This document shows positions 49,106-59,400 of a DNA stretch of 64,000 nt, one piece after another. Location: contig NW_005201144.1 of assembly GCF_000372725.1 (NCBI RefSeq), forward strand, positions 1 to 64,000. Reading direction: 5' to 3'. This stretch comes from Emiliania huxleyi CCMP1516 (lineage: Eukaryota > Haptophyta > Isochrysidales > Noelaerhabdaceae). Both the position numbers and the translations under genes were made by a program. A model generated the notes under the pieces. That model was not told where the DNA came from. It made no database searches and saw nothing but the letters and a program-made list of their open reading frames with translations. Within the stretch, counting starts at the first letter, position 1. Each line of letters starts with the position of its first letter.

Positions 49106-51328
49106 ATGAAGCGCAAGGCAAAACAACGACCTGCGCCCGATCCTCGCTCTGGGCTTGTTGGGAGGTACCTTGGCGTGCCGTGCAGCTTCTTCAACGTAAA
49201 CGTCGAGGGTGCTCGCTACTTGGCGCGAGTCAAGAGCTTGCACAAGTCTCAAAAGTCCATGCTCTGGATCAAGTTCAACCAGGGCGGCTACGGCGAGGAC
49301 GCCTTCGCGCCTCTGGCAGTGGTGAAGCAGTGGCTCATATCCGACGACGAGGCGCTCGATCCCAAGTCAGACTGGTACGAGGACCCAGACGAGAGCGACG
49401 ACGACTCGGACGTGGAGGATGGGGACGAGGCGGAGGGTGGTGCAAACGCGAGGCGAGCGCCAGCCGCACGCCGGCGTGTCGATGAGCCTCGCGGCTCGGT
49501 CAAAGGCAGCCGATGGCAGCCGGCGGAGGCGCGGAAAACGCCCCACGCCGTCGACAACATCGTCTGGAGAAAGGCCACCGGCGCCGTCCCAAGCCACAAG
49601 CCAAAGGTCTTCGCGCGGAAGCTGCCACCCGGTGTGTCGGAGGGGCTGCAGCAGCCGCTGCCTAACCACGGACCGATCAATGTCGAGCTGTTCAACCGGC
49701 AGTGGGACATTCGATGCTGGGAGCTCGTCTCGAAATACAGCAAACAGCGCGTCCGCGACCTGAAGATTGGAACCGTGGACGCCGTCTCGCGCAAGCCGAA
49801 GATGAAGAATCGCGCCGACGGCAGCAAGGGGAAGCAGCGCAAGGCACCTTCTATGTCGGTGCCCTTCCTGATCCGACTGCACGTCATCATCACGGCGATG
49901 TCCATTTGCCGCCTGCCCGCCCGCAAGTACTACTGGCGCAAGGGCAAGTTCGTCGGCTGCCCCGGCATCTCTGTCATCATGTCGGAGAACGACTTTGCGC
50001 AGGGCATCCGCTGCCTCTACGACTGCGATCCATCGAAGCTGGTTCCCCGTGGCGACATGACGCAGCCGCCGCCTGTGGGCTACGACAAGATGGCGAAGAC
50101 GTCCGAGCTGAACGAGCTCGTGATGGAGAACACGCTCAACGCGGTGTGCCCGAAGAAGACGCTGTCGGACGATGAGGCGTCGGCCGAGTGGCGGGGCAAG
50201 AACGGCGAGGGCGTCGTGGTCTCCTTCAACAAGGACAAGCCAGCCAAGTGGGCGCAGCGCAACCAGTGCTTCAACGGCCTCGACGGCTCGCGTGTGGTGT
50301 GGCACGTCCTCAACTGCCCTCGGCGTGTGGCGGCGGAGCACGGCGAGACGTATAAGTCGACGCTTGGCCTCGCCGCGAAGCTGCACGCAAAGTACGGCGA
50401 GGGCTTCGTGATTGGCCAGGACTCGCTGTACAACTCGCCGGTGGTGGTCGTCGACGGGGCGAAGAAGTTCAAATTCAACTTCTTCGGCACCGCCGGGTGG
50501 AACCGCCGCGGCATGGTCGAGGACGCCGACGAGCCGGCGGACACGCGCGGGTCGTGCGTCTCCTACTACGCGACGGTTGACGGCATCCCGCTCACGGCGA
50601 CGTACATGCGCGACAACAAGATCGTCCGGTTCTTGTCGTCGGCGCACGGCGTGCCCACCGCGGTCAACGGCAGCAAGAAACCGCGCTGGAATAAGTCCGA
50701 ACGCAAGTACGAGGAGGTTTACATGCCGCCTGTCAAGTCCAACTACGATGCGGGCAAGGTGGGCACCGACCTGTTCGGCCAGTACATGGAGCTGCTGGAC
50801 ACTACGTTCAAGTCTTTTCACCCGTGGATGGTCCACCACCTTTGGCTGTGGTTCGGATGTTTTGTCAACGTGCATTGCTGGCGAAACAGGTTCATCGATG
50901 AGGGCGTCCGTAGGCTCGCCGGTGCGAAAAAGACGACGCTCATCGAAGACACGTTGCAGACGATGGAGGAGCTGCTTCAGATGGCGGACCGGCTAGAGCG
51001 GGAGGGGGCCGCTCGCTCAAAGAAGCGGAAGAGCAGGCCCGACCCGCAGGCGCCGGTGCGCAAGTCGCCACGGCGTGATCCGGTCGTCAGCCGCTTGGGT
51101 TCACCGACCCGCCACGTGCCCGTCACGTTCACTGAGAAGGGCAGGTGCAGGTGGTGCCGCAAGCTGATCTACTCCGGGTGCGGCCACCCTGGCTGCGGCC
51201 ACATGCACGAAGGCACGTGCTGGATGAAGGCCCACTCGAACGACCCGAAGATCCGTGCGAAGCTGAAGGCGCTGTCCTTCCAGCCAGAGATCGCCGATGG
51301 CACACAGGCGCGACGCGCCCCGCGATAG
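49106..51328 (+). CDS. piggyBac-like transposase
   Basis: A single-exon 740-aa protein. Residues ~95-125 are acidic, as in many piggyBac N-termini. The middle (~190-610) has the DDE_Tnp_1_7 layout: YWRKGKFVGCPGISVIMSEN, first acidic block TLSDDEASAEWRG with KPAKWAQR after it, second Asp in VIGQDSLYNSPVVVV (near 50420), third in YDAGKVGTDLFGQYMELLDT (near 50768), then PWMVHHLWLWFGCFVNVHCW. The C-terminus has a Cys-rich finger (CRWCRKLIYSGCGHPGCGHM then H..TCW), as in the piggyBac CRD that binds the ends. No stop or shift is seen, so it may be active. This class cuts and pastes at TTAA. Confidence 0.85.
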   Translation: MKRKAKQRPAPDPRSGLVGRYLGVPCSFFNVNVEGARYLARVKSLHKSQKSMLWIKFNQGGYGEDAFAPLAVVKQWLISDDEALDPKSDWYEDPDESDDDSDVEDGDEAEGGANARRAPAARRRVDEPRGSVKGSRWQPAEARKTPHAVDNIVWRKATGAVPSHKPKVFARKLPPGVSEGLQQPLPNHGPINVELFNRQWDIRCWELVSKYSKQRVRDLKIGTVDAVSRKPKMKNRADGSKGKQRKAPSMSVPFLIRLHVIITAMSICRLPARKYYWRKGKFVGCPGISVIMSENDFAQGIRCLYDCDPSKLVPRGDMTQPPPVGYDKMAKTSELNELVMENTLNAVCPKKTLSDDEASAEWRGKNGEGVVVSFNKDKPAKWAQRNQCFNGLDGSRVVWHVLNCPRRVAAEHGETYKSTLGLAAKLHAKYGEGFVIGQDSLYNSPVVVVDGAKKFKFNFFGTAGWNRRGMVEDADEPADTRGSCVSYYATVDGIPLTATYMRDNKIVRFLSSAHGVPTAVNGSKKPRWNKSERKYEEVYMPPVKSNYDAGKVGTDLFGQYMELLDTTFKSFHPWMVHHLWLWFGCFVNVHCWRNRFIDEGVRRLAGAKKTTLIEDTLQTMEELLQMADRLEREGAARSKKRKSRPDPQAPVRKSPRRDPVVSRLGSPTRHVPVTFTEKGRCRWCRKLIYSGCGHPGCGHMHEGTCWMKAHSNDPKIRAKLKALSFQPEIADGTQARRAPR

Positions 51329-51540
51329 AGAGACCGTCACAATCCCGCTCTGCGCCTTCGGTGGCAGGCGGTGGCAAGGGAATGGGGAGACGATACGCCG
51401 TCCAATCCGGCAGAGAGTTGTCTTTCGGCAGCACGGGGGGTGAGAGCGTTTGGCGTGGTCGATGGTGCACCGCCGTCACGGTCACACGCACACACACGCC
51501 GCGCGCGCACACCACACACACACACACCCATCCTGATCGC

Positions 51541-51759
51541 GCCGTGCGCTTGGGGGGCCCTCAGGTGTGCATCCGCAAGGTGAAGCGGACGCGCAAGCCC
51601 AAGCGGAAGTTGCGCTACAACGAGGAGGAGGGCGGCGCCGGGGCCGACGCCGACGCCGAGGAGGAGGACGACGACGGTGATGGCGACGATGACGCTCCGG
51701 CTCCGCCCGCCAAGCGCCGCAGCACCCGCGCGCAGCAGCAGCGCCAGGGCGCGCGGTGA
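51541..51759 (+). CDS. Possible accessory or 3' exon within the transposon
   Basis: After an acceptor-like CCCTCAG, a frame codes VCIRKVKRTRKPKRKLRYNE, then a Glu/Asp run and a basic end (PAKRRSTRAQQQRQGAR). It has the composition of a nuclear-signal plus acidic tail. It may be an alternative C-terminal exon of the transposase, whose stop at 51328 would have to be skipped. Evidence is limited. Confidence 0.35.
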   Translation, partial: AVRLGGPQVCIRKVKRTRKPKRKLRYNEEEGGAGADADAEEEDDDGDGDDDAPAPPAKRRSTRAQQQRQGAR

Positions 51760-52118
51760 GACCTCTCGCCGACGCTTGAACCGGCTTTGCTGCACTCTGC
51801 GACGCTGCGGTACGTGTGTACCTGTCTAGTAGTGACCGGTGGAGTGAGCGGCGGGCGTGATGTCACCGGTTGAGTGCCAGTGTGCGTGCAGAATCGGCGA
51901 TCGCTGCCCCCGTCTGGCCTGTCCTGGCGGCGACGGACGTGTTTGAGGGAGATTTCGAGGTGACGTCTTTGCCGTCCCTAGCCTCCAAGTGTCACTAAGT
52001 AATGTGCAACACCCTCCCTACGCATGCTGGGGTGCTGGGCGGGCGAATAGACGCGCGAGAAGCCCAATCAAAAATCGACCCCTCGGACCCCGTTTTTAGC
52101 TAGCCGTTTAGGGGTTAA

Positions 52119-52507
52119 TTTACGGCCCTTTCCCTGCGAACGCGCACCCCCGGGGCTAGGGCTCTCTAGCCCGTAACCCGATACCGATCATCCGGCCCGC
52201 TGGGTGCGCTTCTTAGCTCCCCGGCCCTGGATGTGAGGTTGATGACTGCACTCCAAGTGCTCCAAGTGCTTAGCCACCAAGAACTGGCACGGGCTGCAGA
52301 TGCAGCGCTTGTCTACCATGTTGATGGTTCGATCCTCCCCAGAGTCGAACTGGCAGCCACTCGCACCAAGGAGGCGAGGTGTGGCTACGTGACCCAGAAA
52401 AGGCCAGAGTCGGGAGCAACCCTCGAGGTGGGTCGCTCATATACCTACTATCCTACAGCGTCGCGAAAAAAATAATTTACCGCACCGCCCGTCTTCATCG
52501 GGACAGG
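52119..52507. repeat. Second half of repeat R and 5' region
   Basis: 52119-52285 is the reverse of 18905-19108 (CGCGCACCCCCGGGGCTAGG, ATCCGGCCCGCTGGGTGCGC, GCACTCCAAGTGCTCCAAGT). The rest precedes the next gene. Confidence 0.65.
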
Positions 52508-55500
52508 ATGCTGCTCTCAACCGGCGGACTCGACGGGCTCGCCGCCCTCGCAGCCGCCGTGCAACAGCAGCGCGCACACTACACTGCGCCGCCCGCTGAC
52601 GAGCGACTCGCTGCACTCGACTTGTTGGGCGACCAGCCGCTCGTCGATAAGCGTCCCCTTGAGGACGGCCAGCCGCCGCCCGAGGCCAAGCACCCCCGCG
52701 CTCCCAAGGCCCTCCCGCCGAAGGCCCTCCCGCCGGGATGGACGGTCCAGCGGCGCAAGGCGGTGGCGCGCTCGTACAACGTTTTCCACGGGCCGAATGG
52801 GGAGCGCGCCGTCTCCATCGCCGACGCGTGGCGCAAGGACCAGGGCATTCCTCCGTCACCGCCGGCGCCGCGGCCGCCGCCGCCACCGGCCGTAGCATCC
52901 GGAGCGGGACGGGAGCGGGAGCCTGGCGACGGCGGCGAGCCGCCCCGGAAGCGGCGCTCGGGAGGGCGCGGAGGCACCCGCTCGGGTGGAGGGGTGGTGT
53001 GGGAGGAGTGCACCGAGGTGGGCAAACCGCCGCCGCGCGCAGCCTCCGCCTCCGCCGCCACCTCGGTGCGGGCAGCTCTCTCCGTCAGCGGCGGCGGCGG
53101 CGTGTCGCTCACACTTCGCGTGTGCTGCGCCAGCCCGAAGGCGCTCTGACCCTCCCCCCCCCCCCGCCGCCGCCGCCGCCGCCGCGGCCATCCTCGCCGC
53201 CACCACCTCCTCCACCACCGTCGCCCTCATCGCCCCCACGGCCTCACCGCCCATTCGGCCCTCACCTCACCCCTTCGCCGCTCTCGCCCTCACCGCTCTC
53301 TCCGCCGCCCTCGCCCTCGCCGCCCGCAGGCGGCCGCGGCGGCGGCGAGGAGCAACCGGCAGAGCCGGCAGCTGGCGGCGCTGCAAGACTACCTCCACAA
53401 GGGCCGAGCCGACAAGTGCGCCAACGAGTCCCTCGCCTCCGTCGCTGACCAGATTGCAGAGAAGCGGCGCCCCCCCCCTCAAACCTGCCGCCGCCTCCTC
53501 CTCCCCGCCCCTCCTCCTCCTCCCCCGTCCGCCTCTGCAACCTCGCCAGCGCGCCTCCTCCTCCTCCTCTCCCTCCTCCTCCCATGCGGCCTCCCTTCNN
53601 NNNNNNNNNNNNNNNNNNNNNNNNNNNNNNNNNNNNNNNNNNNNNNNNNNNNNNNNNNNNNNNNNNNNNNNNNNNNNNNNNNNNNNNNNNNNNNNNNNCC
53701 CCCCCCCCCCATCCCCCCCCTCGCCTCCCCAGCAGGCGCGGCGGCACGGCCATCCAGTGGGGGTGCGTCTGCGCGGGAGGCGTGCTACGCGGCGGTGCCG
53801 AGCTGCAGTGCCGCTCGTGCGCCCTCACCTTCCACTCCAAGTGCGAGCGGCTCGACTACACACCCGCGGAGCTCGCGCGCTTCGCCGCCGACAAGACGTT
53901 CCTTTGCTCGTCGTGCCAGCAGCAGGAGCTGCAGCGCGCGGGGTACGACCCGTCGGCCGGCCGCTTCGTCTGGCAGTGCCAGTCGTGCACGCGCTGCTTC
54001 GAGGCGGAGGAGCACCGCACCGCCGAGCGGCACGGCGCTCGCTGTGCTGCAGAGCTGGAGCGCCGCGAGTGGTCCTGCGTCTGCGCCGACCCGAGGGCGC
54101 GCAAGGCCCTCGCGACAGAGTGTGCCGACTGCGGCCGCTGGTTCCACTACGGGTGCAAGGCGCAGTACCGCGACGGCGGCGCGAAGGACCGCTGCGTCGC
54201 GTGCCAGGACGCGGCCGACGACGCCGACGCCGCGGTGGCGGTGGCTAGCTGCTCCAAGACGTGCCAGAGATCTGAGGTAGGAACATAGGAGAGCGGACTG
54301 GGACACGGAGGTGAGCTAGTGCGCGCCGACGTGGCTACTCTCGTGCGCCGGCTAGAGACGGCGAACCGAAGAGGGGACCGCCCCGTGTAGGCCATGGCCG
54401 CCGCGCCGCCGCCGCAGCACCGTCGCGCGACGGCCGCCGCCGCCGCCTCCGCGGTGGCGGTGGCGGTGCGCGGCCGCCAGCCGAGGGACGAGGCGGCGGC
54501 TGGCGGCGGAGGGGCTGGCGGCGGAGGGGCTGGCGGCGGAGGGGCCGGCGGTGCAAGGGGCGGCGGAGGGGGAGGCGGCGGAGGGGGGGGCGGGGCGGGC
54601 GGGTATGGGACGGAGGGGCGCTGCCCCCTCGCCGCGCTCGGGCACCGCGAGGTCGGGACGCTGGCGGACGGGCGGGTGGAGGTGCGGCCGTCCACGCTCG
54701 GCGATCTCCCCATCCCTCCCCATCTCTCCCCGTCTCTCCCCATCTCCCCCCATCTCTCCCCATCTCGGCGCATCTCTCCCCATCTCCCCCCATCTCTCCC
54801 CATCTCTCCCCATCTCTCCCCATCTCTCCCCGGGCCTCCCCGTCCCTCCCGGTGCGTCCCGGTGCGTGCGGATCCGTGCGCGTGGGTGCGCGTGCCTGCG
54901 GGTGCGGGCGTGCACGCGCGGCGAGGCGGCGGGGCTCGGCCTCTTTGCGCGCGAGCGCGTGCAGCCGGGCGAGGTGGTCTCGACGTACCACGGCTCGCTG
55001 CTGTACAAGGAGGAGATGGCGCCCGAGGCGCCCGCCCCTGCCGTCGTCCCCGGACACGTCCACGACGCGTCCACGACGCGGCCGCGACACGTCCAGGACA
55101 CGTCCCATGACACGTCGCCGCAGGCGGACGCCTCCTACATCGTCCGGCTGCCGAACGCGGGCGGCGCGCTCGTCAACGGCAAGCCGTACGCCGACGCCAT
55201 CCGCGCGAACCCCGCCAACCCGTCAGCGGACGGGTGCCACGTGCCGCTGGCCGGCGCAGCCGCGTGGGGCTTCGGCGCGGGCGCGATGGCCAACGACCCT
55301 CGCGACAAGCGGCGCACGAACGCGCTGCTCGCCTTCGTCAAGCCCGCCGCCGTCGGGAAGGCCGTCGCCGACCTCGCCGTCGTGCGGCCGGTGCTTCTCG
55401 CCACGCGGCAGATTGAGCCCGGCGAGGAGGTCTTCTACTCGTACGGCTCGAACAAGCCCTTCGAGCGGCTGCGGCAGGCGCTGCAGGCCGCGCAGCAAAA

Positions 55501-55561
55501 GGAGGCCAAGGGCAAGCAGATAGGCTGCAAGCTGGTGTGGCGTGAGCACGGCGTGATTTGA
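52508..55561 (+). CDS. Chromatin protein with MBD-like, PHD-like and SET domains (gene interrupted by assembly gap)
   Basis: Exons cannot be fully joined. Exon 1 (52508-~53110) has LPPGWTVQRRKAVARSYNVF and HGPNGERAVSIADAWR, an MBD/TAM-like fold. A segment at 53325-53475 (SNRQSRQLAALQDYLHKGRA) precedes the Ns. After the gap, 53735-54285 codes two PHD-like zinc fingers (CVCAGG...CRSCALTFHSKCERL...CSSC and CVCADP...CADCGRWFHYGCKAQY...CVAC). From 54394 a Gly-rich part leads to a SET domain (GEAAGLGLFARERVQPGEVV, GFGAGAMANDPRD, RQIEPGEEVFYSYGS). The usual NHxC motif reads AND-P, so activity is uncertain. Likely a histone lysine methyltransferase or a reader. The parts could be two genes. Confidence 0.6.
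53599..53698. other. Assembly gap (100 N)
   Basis: Run of N of round length, a scaffold gap within a C-rich stretch. Confidence 0.99.
54704..54840 (+). repeat. CTCCCCATCT decamer repeats in an apparent intron
   Basis: About thirteen copies of a ~10-bp unit TCTCCCCATC with few changes, between VEVRPSTLG and VRACTRGEAAGLGLF of the SET gene. Flanking bases GGTGCGGCCGTCCACGCT and GGTGCGGGCGTGCACGCG match at 15 of 18 positions. Confidence 0.65.
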
Positions 55562-56298
55562 CCAGAGCGCGCTCTGCCAGCGGTGAACGGGAGGGGCGCG
55601 GCGGACGAGCGGTCTGCCAGCAGCCGCCCCCCACGACGATGGTCAATACGCGATAGCCCGATCGATGAGCTCTAACGTCTTGTACCTATGTGTACGCTGT
55701 GGGAGGGGCGTCGGGTAAACGTACAGTTTCGCATGTGTCGTATGAGTTCGTTATATTCTTCCCTTACAAAACTCTTCGGCCGACTTGCCTCCTTTTCCTT
55801 AGAGACTGAGAGAGAGGATGAGAGGTTGTGAGAGCGCCTCACACCTCAGTGCTCAGAAAGCACAGAATGCCTGCAGAAAGATGTGAAGATTGAAGTCCAC
55901 AATCTCCAAACACCAAAGCTTCGGCCTTCGCCTCGAGGCTTCTCTCGCGTACGTACGATCGTATACTTGTAGCTTAATGCGGCATACGTAGAGCCGATTT
56001 GAGTTGCTCTCGAATGCCGGTCGGAATCGATGTGCATCTTCATCGGCGATCTGTATCTGTATCTTGACCTTGATCTTCGATCGTCGGCTCTAATGGGGAA
56101 CAAGGGGAGAGGGGCTCTCTCGCGCGGACGTGTATGGTGTAACCTCCACGCCTGGCCTCGCGCTTTTCGTCGGCGGCGAGGACAGGTCCCGGCGGGCCGG
56201 CGGCTCGTCCCGGGGGTCTCGCGTGCGTCGAGCGCTCGGAGATCCAGGCACTACGGTCTACGCGCCCCCTCTTCGGCAAAAACACCACACAACAGTGT
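55562..56298. other. Intergenic
   Basis: No gene recognised. A short simple repeat (ATCTGTATCTGTATCTTGAC) lies at 56050. Confidence 0.4.
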
Positions 56299-59200
56299 GT
56301 GGCACACTCCACGACCCCTAAAATCTCCAACCGTGACGGACGGTCCATCACACTAGAGCAAACGCACCCTCTTACACCACCCCAAGAAGCGGCCGCAGCC
56401 ACCCGCAGATGCGCTCATCCTCGACAGAGCCGCCCATCCTGCCGTCAAACAGTGCCGCCAAGCGTGTCACCGCCTCCGTGCCCAGGGGCGGCGCTCCCCG
56501 CCGCTCGCCGTCGCCGCCGCCTCCGTCCGCCTCCTCCTTGGCGAGCGGCTGGCTCGGCGGCGGAGGCTCCGCGCCGCGCGCGGTGCAGAGGAGTTTCGCG
56601 ACAGAGCCAATTGCGGCGGCGGTGGCTGCGGCTGGCGCGTCAGCCAGCGATGGGGGGCGAGAAGCGGGTAGCGTCGCGGCCTCTTCCAGCTCGAGCACGG
56701 CTCGCGCGAGCGCCTCTCTCGTCGCAAACAGCGCGCCGGCCGGAAGCGGCAGCCCGCCGACCACTGCGCCGTCACCGGTCTCAGGCAGAGGTTGCTGCAG
56801 ATAAGGGTGTCAGCAGGGATCGGATCCAGGCCGCCCTGGAAGAGGCACTGGCCCTCCCATTCGGCCCACTCGGAGGCAAAACCGATTATGACAACCATCA
56901 CATTGACCACGTCCGCTCGTGTGCGCAAGCAAACGGCTTCGCGCTCGACCCGCAGATCAAGGCCATGGCGGGGAAGCTCGGCCTCGAGCCTCCAAGGCCG
57001 GCGCCGTGGCTCGCCATGTTTGTGCACCTCGCCGATCTGCTCGACGTGGCGGTTCTCGTGTCCGAGGCGCATGGAGGATTGCCATTGGTGTACTGCAACA
57101 ATGCGGCGGCGCGCCTCACTCGATACTCGGTGTCGGAGATGCTCGGCCGCAGCTGCCGCTTTCTCCAAGGGCCGGACACCGAGGATGAGGCCGTCGGTCG
57201 GCTTAGTGCGTCCCTCCGCGCGGCCGAATCCGCCTCAGTCGAGCTCACAAACTATCGCAAGGACGGCAGCCAATTCAGGAACGCCCTCTTCCTGCAGCCC
57301 GTGCATGACAGCTGTGGGGCGTGCCGCTACGTGATTGGCCTGCAGGCGGACGCCGCCGACAGCCCCTCCGTCCGCCGCGCCGCCACTGTCTTCCGCCTGC
57401 TGCCTACCCGCTTCGCCGCGGAGCTTCAGCCGGCGCCATTGACGGCTCTTGTGCCAGAGGCACAGCTCCACACCCAGTGGAGGAGCTCACTCGCCGCCCT
57501 TTCTCGTCTCGCCCTCTGCGCCGACTGGGGTGCGACCCTGCGCAGCATTGTGCGACAGCCCGTCGCCCTTGAGGCGTTCCACTCGTGGCTCCGGCACAGT
57601 CCCGTGGCCGCGAAGCAGCTAGAGGTTTGCGCTGCGGCGGCACAGCTCGAGGATTTGCCTCCTGATGCGCAGACCGCGGCGGTTGGCGAGATGTGCGAAC
57701 GCCACCTCGGGCTCCGCGGCGGCAGTGCCGAGCAAGCGCTAGCAGCGGTCACGGCCGCGGCGGCGCACGCGGTCTCAGTGCTGCTGCGCTCGGAGGCATT
57801 GCCCAAATTCGTCCTCTCCCCCGCTTTCTTGCCCCTCGCAACGCTGTGGATCGCGGAGGCCGAGGAGCTCACGGCGGGCGACATGCCGCTTGAGGCTCAC
57901 CCGCGCACGGCGCGCGAGGAGGCGGCGCTAAAGCTTCGCAGCAACCATAGCCGCGTGCTGCGAGACGTGTGTAACGACGGGAGAGCCAACATCGACGGCA
58001 AGCCGCTCACCCAGCTCGAGCTCCTCCGCATCAACCCCGAGGACGAGAGCGAATCCGACGCCGCGCTGAAGGAGATCTCCCGCCGGCTGCTCGGCGAGGG
58101 CACCTGCGACCCGTCCTCGCGCAAGGAGAGGGCGGTCTGGGCCGCCGTGGCGAGGTACCTAAGCGCTCGCACTCAGTCCACGGCGGAGGAGAAGCCTGGA
58201 CGCGAGCCCGACATGAGCGCGCCGGCTGCAGCGGCGATGCGCGCGGTCCTGCGGTCGATGGTCACGGCGAACGACTTGGCTGAGGCACGCGAGCTGCTCT
58301 GGCCTGGGTACCACGCGCCGGGCGATGCTGAAGGGTGGGTTTGCGCCTTTGCCCAGGCTGCCTCGCGCCTTCCTTTCAGCCTCGTCCTCACCGACACGTC
58401 GCTGGCGGGCAACCCGATCGTCTTCGCCAATAGCGCCTTCCGCGAGCTGACCGGGTACGAGCGGCACGAGGTGGAGGGGCAAAACTGCCGCATGCTGCAA
58501 GGCCCAGGGACAGAGCGGCTCTCGCTGGCGGTGATGGTGAACGCGCTGCGGCGCGGCGTCGACTGCCACCTTCGGGTGACGAATTACCGCAAGTCTGGGG
58601 AGCGGTTCTCGAACTTGCTCTCTCTGCGGCCTGTGCGCGACGGTAGCTCCGCCTATCGCTATTGCGTTGGCCTTCTGTCCGAGATCGACGCCCAATCTTT
58701 GCAGAACCCGGATGTGCCTGCCACGTCGGCAAAGCTAGCCGCTCTTGCCGATCTCTTTGCACTCCTGCCAAATCGTTTTGGGTCGGATCCGCTCCTCTCG
58801 AGTGGCAAGACGCACGTCGCCGCAGAGATGGTCTGGGAGAGGCAAATTCCGCTACGGGATCGGCTGGCCGACGCGATGCGAGGCGGAAGGCTCGCGATTA
58901 TGGGCCTCCTTGGTCGCGGAGGTTTGAACGACGGGGTAAGCCCGCTGTACGCCACCAGCCACCGGTCGCACCTCGAGCAATGCGCGCGGCCCACAGACAA
59001 GGATGCGGCCAGGACCGATGACGACCGGAGCGATGGAGCGACCACCCGAGCAGTGAGCGAGTCGAGCGGAAGCGGGCAGGGCTCCGCTAGGAGCAGCCCG
59101 AGCGCGTCACCGCGGATGGCACGCCTCCGCCTCCCGGGGCGGCGGCCGAGCCGGAAGTTGGCTCTGCCACCAGCCTGTGGGTCGTCAACTTCTTCAACCG

Positions 59201-59400
59201 CGTCGCCCGCCGCGCTCGTGCCGAAGCCGCCCTCCTCGCCTCGATCCCCCTCCTCCCCCGCGCCTGCTTCGCCGCAAGCCCTCGCCACGCCGCCCACGTC
59301 GCCGGCAAGCTGCGGGCCAGACGCGCCCTTTGGCTTTGCCCTGGTGCCAAACTTTACCGTCACATCGCGAGCGCCCGGTCGCCAACACTTTCTTTTCTAA
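56299..59400 (+). CDS. LOV-RGS-LOV photoreceptor-like protein
   Basis: The frame is 1033 aa, but the first ~170 residues read like translated non-coding DNA. The protein is secure from about 56810 (RIQAALEEALALPFGPLGG). LOV1 (~57000-57350) has GRSCRFLQGPDTEDEAV with the flavin-reactive Cys at 57154 and NYRKDGSQFRNALFLQPV. LOV2 (~58375-58680) has GQNCRMLQGPGTERLSL with Cys at 58495 and NYRKSGERFSNLLSLRPV. Between them, ~57470-57840 resembles an RGS fold (WGATLRSIVRQPVALEAFHS, ALPKFVLSPAFLPLATLW). The C-terminal ~170 residues are Ser/Pro-rich. LOV binds FMN and senses blue light; RGS speeds Galpha GTP hydrolysis. Start and any 5' introns are unresolved. Confidence 0.75.
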   Translation: MAHSTTPKISNRDGRSITLEQTHPLTPPQEAAAATRRCAHPRQSRPSCRQTVPPSVSPPPCPGAALPAARRRRRLRPPPPWRAAGSAAEAPRRARCRGVSRQSQLRRRWLRLARQPAMGGEKRVASRPLPARARLARAPLSSQTARRPEAAARRPLRRHRSQAEVAADKGVSRDRIQAALEEALALPFGPLGGKTDYDNHHIDHVRSCAQANGFALDPQIKAMAGKLGLEPPRPAPWLAMFVHLADLLDVAVLVSEAHGGLPLVYCNNAAARLTRYSVSEMLGRSCRFLQGPDTEDEAVGRLSASLRAAESASVELTNYRKDGSQFRNALFLQPVHDSCGACRYVIGLQADAADSPSVRRAATVFRLLPTRFAAELQPAPLTALVPEAQLHTQWRSSLAALSRLALCADWGATLRSIVRQPVALEAFHSWLRHSPVAAKQLEVCAAAAQLEDLPPDAQTAAVGEMCERHLGLRGGSAEQALAAVTAAAAHAVSVLLRSEALPKFVLSPAFLPLATLWIAEAEELTAGDMPLEAHPRTAREEAALKLRSNHSRVLRDVCNDGRANIDGKPLTQLELLRINPEDESESDAALKEISRRLLGEGTCDPSSRKERAVWAAVARYLSARTQSTAEEKPGREPDMSAPAAAAMRAVLRSMVTANDLAEARELLWPGYHAPGDAEGWVCAFAQAASRLPFSLVLTDTSLAGNPIVFANSAFRELTGYERHEVEGQNCRMLQGPGTERLSLAVMVNALRRGVDCHLRVTNYRKSGERFSNLLSLRPVRDGSSAYRYCVGLLSEIDAQSLQNPDVPATSAKLAALADLFALLPNRFGSDPLLSSGKTHVAAEMVWERQIPLRDRLADAMRGGRLAIMGLLGRGGLNDGVSPLYATSHRSHLEQCARPTDKDAARTDDDRSDGATTRAVSESSGSGQGSARSSPSASPRMARLRLPGRRPSRKLALPPACGSSTSSTASPAALVPKPPSSPRSPSSPAPASPQALATPPTSPASCGPDAPFGFALVPNFTVTSRAPGRQHFLF

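Larger units (their letters stand above)
48870..52118 (+). mobile_element. piggyBac-like DNA transposon, apparently complete
   Basis: Bounded by TTAA at 48870-48873 and 52115-52118, with 13-bp inverted ends CCCCTAAACGGCT (48876-48888) and AGCCGTTTAGGGG (52102-52114). The left end has two extra A between TTAA and the repeat. It encodes a transposase. Sequence outside the two TTAA sites joins into one copy of repeat R, which occurs uninterrupted at 18905-19235. That defines the insertion exactly. Confidence 0.82.

Noticed and set aside
56372-56764. Minus-strand frame with protein-like helices before the LOV gene
   Set aside because: It looks coding, but no upstream exon or domain was found and the plus strand may hold the LOV gene's first exon. 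Left unassigned.
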